This document shows, piece after piece, positions 15,120 to 17,073 of a stretch of DNA of 17,073 nt. The position numbers and the translations under genes are program-made. The stretch comes from Spirochaetaceae bacterium (GTDB lineage: Bacteria > Spirochaetota > Spirochaetia > Treponematales > Breznakiellaceae): contig JAIRMO010000171.1 of NCBI GenBank assembly GCA_031258625.1, forward strand, positions 1 through 17,073, in the 5' to 3' direction. The notes below the pieces were generated by a model. It saw only the letters and a list, made by a program, of their open reading frames with translations, was not told the origin of the DNA and searched no databases. How positions within the stretch are numbered: the stretch's first letter is position 1; each line of letters starts with the position of its first letter.

Positions 15120-15617
15120 CTATTGTACCCGCACCGTAATATGGGCATTTTTCCCGCATCGATCCCGCAGGCTTATCCGTTCATCATGGATATATAAGGT
15201 ATGATCCGAAACGGTCCCCACGATATACGCCAGGGATTCAAAGGACCGGGTAAATCCGACAATCCGCATGGTCCCGTCTTCCTCCCGAATAAGTTCCTCC
15301 CCCTCCCCCAGATCGGTCTGCATCCCCGCGCCAAAGGAGCTGAATACCGCGGCAACCGGCACAATCCGCCCGCCCCGGACTTGAAACACCTCCCTGACCG
15401 GGCTTTGATTGACCGAATGGACAAACTCAACGGCAAATTCCGTCCCGTCTTTAACCGGCCACCGGCCGTAAAGCGCCCCCGTCTCCGTATCGGCGATAAC
15501 GAGTTTTGGGGACAAACCCTTCAAAACTATCGCCCCGGATACCACGAGGAGCGCTAAAATGAGATTACCCGCGATTCCATACCACCACCGCGGGTTTCGA
15601 TCCCGGCGAAACAACAA
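15120..15617 (-). CDS. DUF1850 protein of the TAXI-TRAP operon
   Basis: A 165-residue protein with one N-terminal hydrophobic span (about 12-32, LILALLVVSGAIVL) and an extracytoplasmic domain. It bears the DUF1850 marks FAVEFVHSVNQSPVREVF, SFGAGMQTD and a GFTRSFESLAYIVG block. DUF1850 genes recur between TAXI binding-protein and permease genes; the molecular role is unknown. No ATG fits: the frame extends to ATG 15752, but that runs through the end of the binding-protein gene. TTG 15617, with GGAG 9 bases upstream and 28 bases after the previous stop, is the best start; TTG 15614 is next. Confidence 0.8.
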   Translation of the reverse strand: MLFRRDRNPRWWYGIAGNLILALLVVSGAIVLKGLSPKLVIADTETGALYGRWPVKDGTEFAVEFVHSVNQSPVREVFQVRGGRIVPVAAVFSSFGAGMQTDLGEGEELIREEDGTMRIVGFTRSFESLAYIVGTVSDHTLYIHDERISLRDRCGKNAHITVRVQ

Positions 15618-15645
15618 CCCGGGGATCTCCGGCGGCCGGCCCCCC

Positions 15646-16596
15646 CTACTGTAAGGCGCCGATTTCCTTAAAGTACTTCGCCGCTCCGGGGTGGAAGGGT
15701 ATAGATATCCCCCCGACTCCATAAGCGGGGGACAACTCCGCACCCTTGGCATGGGCGCTGATTATTTCATCCCGGCTTTCAAAGAGGGTCTTGGTAAGCT
15801 GGTACACCACATCCTCGGAGAGCTTTTTACTCACAATGAAGGTGGCCTTAACCGCCACGGTTTTGACATCCTGGGTAACCCCCCGATAGCTCCCCGCGGG
15901 AACCGGGAACCGGGTGTAAAAGGGGTATTTCTGGATCAACTGGGCCATGTGGGCATCGTCGATTTCCAGGAGGATGATCTCTTTGCCGATGGCCAGATCC
16001 ACCACCGCGGTGGTTGGGGCCCCGGCGGTACAGAAAAAGGCGTCGATCTTATTATCCCGCAGGGCATCGGCGGAAGCGCCGAAGCTGAGGTTCTGCTTGC
16101 CGATATCGTTGAAGGAAATACCATAGGCATCCAGGATCTGCCGGGCGTTAAATTCCACCCCGCTGCCGGCGTCCCCCACGGACACGTTTTTTCCCCGGAG
16201 ATCCGCCACGGTGCGGATTCCCGACGCGGGATTGGCAATGATCTGACACACCTCGGCATAGAGCCCCGCCATGGCGGAAAAGGCTGTGGTCTGCTCCCCG
16301 TTAAAAAGCTCCGTGCCCTGGTAGGCGTAATCCATTACATCATTCTGGACAATGGCCAGCTCCACCTCTCCGGCGGCAATAAGCTGAATATTCGCCTTGG
16401 AGGCCCCGGTGGACTGAATGGTGATGGGAATTTTGGTTTTTTCCGTCAGGATCTGTCCCACCGCGGAACCATAGGCATAATAGGTCCCGGTATTTCCCCC
16501 GGTAGCCATCCGAATCTGTTGGGCTCCTCCCCGGGCATAAACGCCCATGGTCAGGACAGCCAGCATTACCATAGAGAGAAAAAGGGTCTTTTTCAT
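15646..16596 (-). CDS. TAXI-family TRAP substrate-binding protein
   Basis: A 316-residue exported binding protein. MKKTLFLSMVMLAVLTMG and VYARGG form the signal peptide, with likely cleavage near residue 21. The mature protein has the TAXI signature IRMATGGNTGTYYAYGSAVG, QSTGASKANIQLIAAGEVELAIVQNDVM, GKNVSVGDAGSGVEFNARQIL and the later AHMAQLIQKYPFYTRFPVPAGSY. It should capture a small organic solute in the periplasm and deliver it to the fused permease. GGAGG lies before ATG 16596 with good spacing. It is the first gene of the operon, fitting the high expression usual for binding proteins. The ligand is not predictable. Confidence 0.95.
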   Translation of the reverse strand: MKKTLFLSMVMLAVLTMGVYARGGAQQIRMATGGNTGTYYAYGSAVGQILTEKTKIPITIQSTGASKANIQLIAAGEVELAIVQNDVMDYAYQGTELFNGEQTTAFSAMAGLYAEVCQIIANPASGIRTVADLRGKNVSVGDAGSGVEFNARQILDAYGISFNDIGKQNLSFGASADALRDNKIDAFFCTAGAPTTAVVDLAIGKEIILLEIDDAHMAQLIQKYPFYTRFPVPAGSYRGVTQDVKTVAVKATFIVSKKLSEDVVYQLTKTLFESRDEIISAHAKGAELSPAYGVGGISIPFHPGAAKYFKEIGALQ

Positions 16597-16658
16597 CTTA
16601 CTTCCTCCAAAAATAACATCTCCGGGTCTCCAATGACTTTTGAAAATCCTTGTCCTCT

Positions 16659-16687
16659 ACTATACTTGTCCGGGCGATAAAAAACAA
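16659..16687 (-). promoter_or_regulatory. Likely promoter of the TAXI-TRAP operon
   Basis: Minus-strand TTGTTT (16682-16687) and TATAGT (16659-16664) are separated by 17 bases. The start would be near 16652, giving a leader of about 56 bases before the binding-protein ATG. It lies directly downstream of an intrinsic terminator, as expected for an insulated operon. Confidence 0.5.
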
Positions 16688-16694
16688 CCGTCCT

Positions 16695-16723
16695 AAAAAA
16701 AAATGGAGCTTTTCCCGCTCCAT
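16695..16723 (-). terminator. Intrinsic terminator on the minus strand
   Basis: Read on the minus strand, ATGGAGC, loop GGGAAAA, GCTCCAT is followed at once by a run of T (complement of the A-run from 16695). This is a textbook rho-independent terminator. It should stop transcription coming from the right of the window and shield the TAXI operon. Confidence 0.7.
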
Positions 16724-16736
16724 AGGGGGTTTCAGG
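16714..16736 (+). repeat. 23-bp direct repeat, first copy
   Basis: A 23-base sequence (CCCGCTCC, ATA, GGGGG, TTTCAGG) is repeated exactly at 16933-16955. It overlaps one arm of the intrinsic terminator. Just after it GCGTTTA-CT-TAAACGC (16744-16759) forms a perfect short hairpin. Confidence 0.7.
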
Positions 16737-16881
16737 TCCATAGGCGTTTACTTAAACGCAAGACTGGAAGAATTTATCCGCAGATTAACGCTGATTTTAG
16801 CCTCTTTAAATTCGTGGAAATCAGGGTAACCGGCGGACTTTTTCCGCAACGTATACGCATAGCGGGTCCGTCCCCCACTGC

Positions 16882-16930
16882 TTGCATAAATATACGTACA
16901 GGGTCAGACCCCAAACGTATATTTATGCAA
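16882..16930. repeat. 16-bp perfect inverted repeat around GGGTCAGACCC
   Basis: TTGCATAAATATACGT (16882-16897) pairs perfectly with 16915-16930. The 17-base centre holds a second palindrome, GGGTCAGACCC (16901-16911). The whole could extrude as a two-level hairpin. The core is shared with the palindrome in the RAYT-like gene at 5792-5804. Confidence 0.75.
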
Positions 16931-16932
16931 AC

Positions 16933-16966
16933 CCCGCTCCATAGGGGGTTTCAGGCCCCCGGAGCG
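16933..16966 (+). repeat. Second copy of the 23-bp repeat, forming a GC hairpin
   Basis: The 23-bp repeat here continues so that CGCTCC (16935-16940) pairs with GGAGCG (16961-16966) and GGGGG (16944-16948) with CCCCC (16956-16960), with an ATA bulge. A further stem, GCGCG (16964-16968) with CGCGC (16980-16984), follows. No T-run follows, so it is not an intrinsic terminator. Confidence 0.6.
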
Positions 16967-17073
16967 CGGATTACTTGAACGCGCGGCGTCCTCCTTCGCC
17001 TGACGCCGGTTGACAAATTGCCCGGAAAGGCGGATACTGTCGCCATGATGCGGTTTGCGGTGGAAATTTTACC

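Larger units (their letters stand above)
16740..17073. other. Gene-free right end of the window
   Basis: No gene is supported here. The stretch 16770-16830 (TTATCCGCAGATTAACGCTG and on to TTCGTGGAAATC) resembles dispersed repeats seen between genes of diverse bacteria, by memory only. The remaining content is the palindromic element and duplicated hairpins listed separately. Confidence 0.4.

Noticed and set aside
16703..16978. Plus-strand 91-residue frame at the right end
   Set aside because: It is built from the direct repeats and the palindromic element and does not look like a conserved protein.

Overview
The window looks like a GC-rich spirochaete chromosome, most like the termite-gut Treponema group. 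This rests on general impression: a TAXI-type TRAP transporter, a HAAS/DUF4097 cassette, a degenerate REP-associated transposase relative, and abundant short hairpin repeats between genes. No rRNA, tRNA or CRISPR array was seen, so the taxonomic call is inference.

Layout, left to right. (1) The first 83 bases may hold the tail of a plus-strand gene. A gene-free leader full of small palindromes follows, then a plus-strand pair: a UPF0316/DUF2179 membrane protein (404-967) and an RluA-type pseudouridine synthase (996-1802). (2) Two long inverted repeats (1798-1887) separate this pair from a convergent minus-strand envelope cassette. In transcription order the cassette is: a lipoprotein with a permuted NlpC/P60-like His/Cys arrangement (4469-5236), an unreported 29-residue single-span membrane peptide (4370-4459), a PadR regulator (3998-4333), a HAAS-domain membrane protein (3084-3998) and a secreted DUF4097 protein (1918-3066). 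A near-consensus sigma70 promoter lies inside the end of the lipoprotein gene. A related promoter lies upstream of the lipoprotein. (3) Positions 5237-6432 form a repeat-rich island around a RAYT/Y1-transposase-like gene (5718-6188) that has lost the HUH histidines. (4) mnmG (6433-8283) stands alone, followed by a 479-base gap with more repeats. (5) A three-gene minus-strand operon encodes a heterodimeric ABC exporter-fold transporter and a SAM methyltransferase (12968 down to 8763). Upstream of it are a 16-bp palindrome over a possible promoter and a strong hairpin. (6) A minus-strand TAXI-TRAP uptake operon runs from 16596 to 13184: binding protein, DUF1850 protein, fused 4TM/12TM permease. 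It is insulated upstream by an intrinsic terminator. (7) The right end (16700-17073) is non-coding and full of repeats, including a 16-bp perfect inverted repeat around GGGTCAGACCCC. The same core palindrome occurs inside the RAYT-like gene.

The metabolic genes are ordinary. The unusual content is the small membrane peptide with its promoter, the repeat families (one of which sits over two gene starts and misleads start prediction), and the shared palindrome between the degenerate transposase gene and a distant element.
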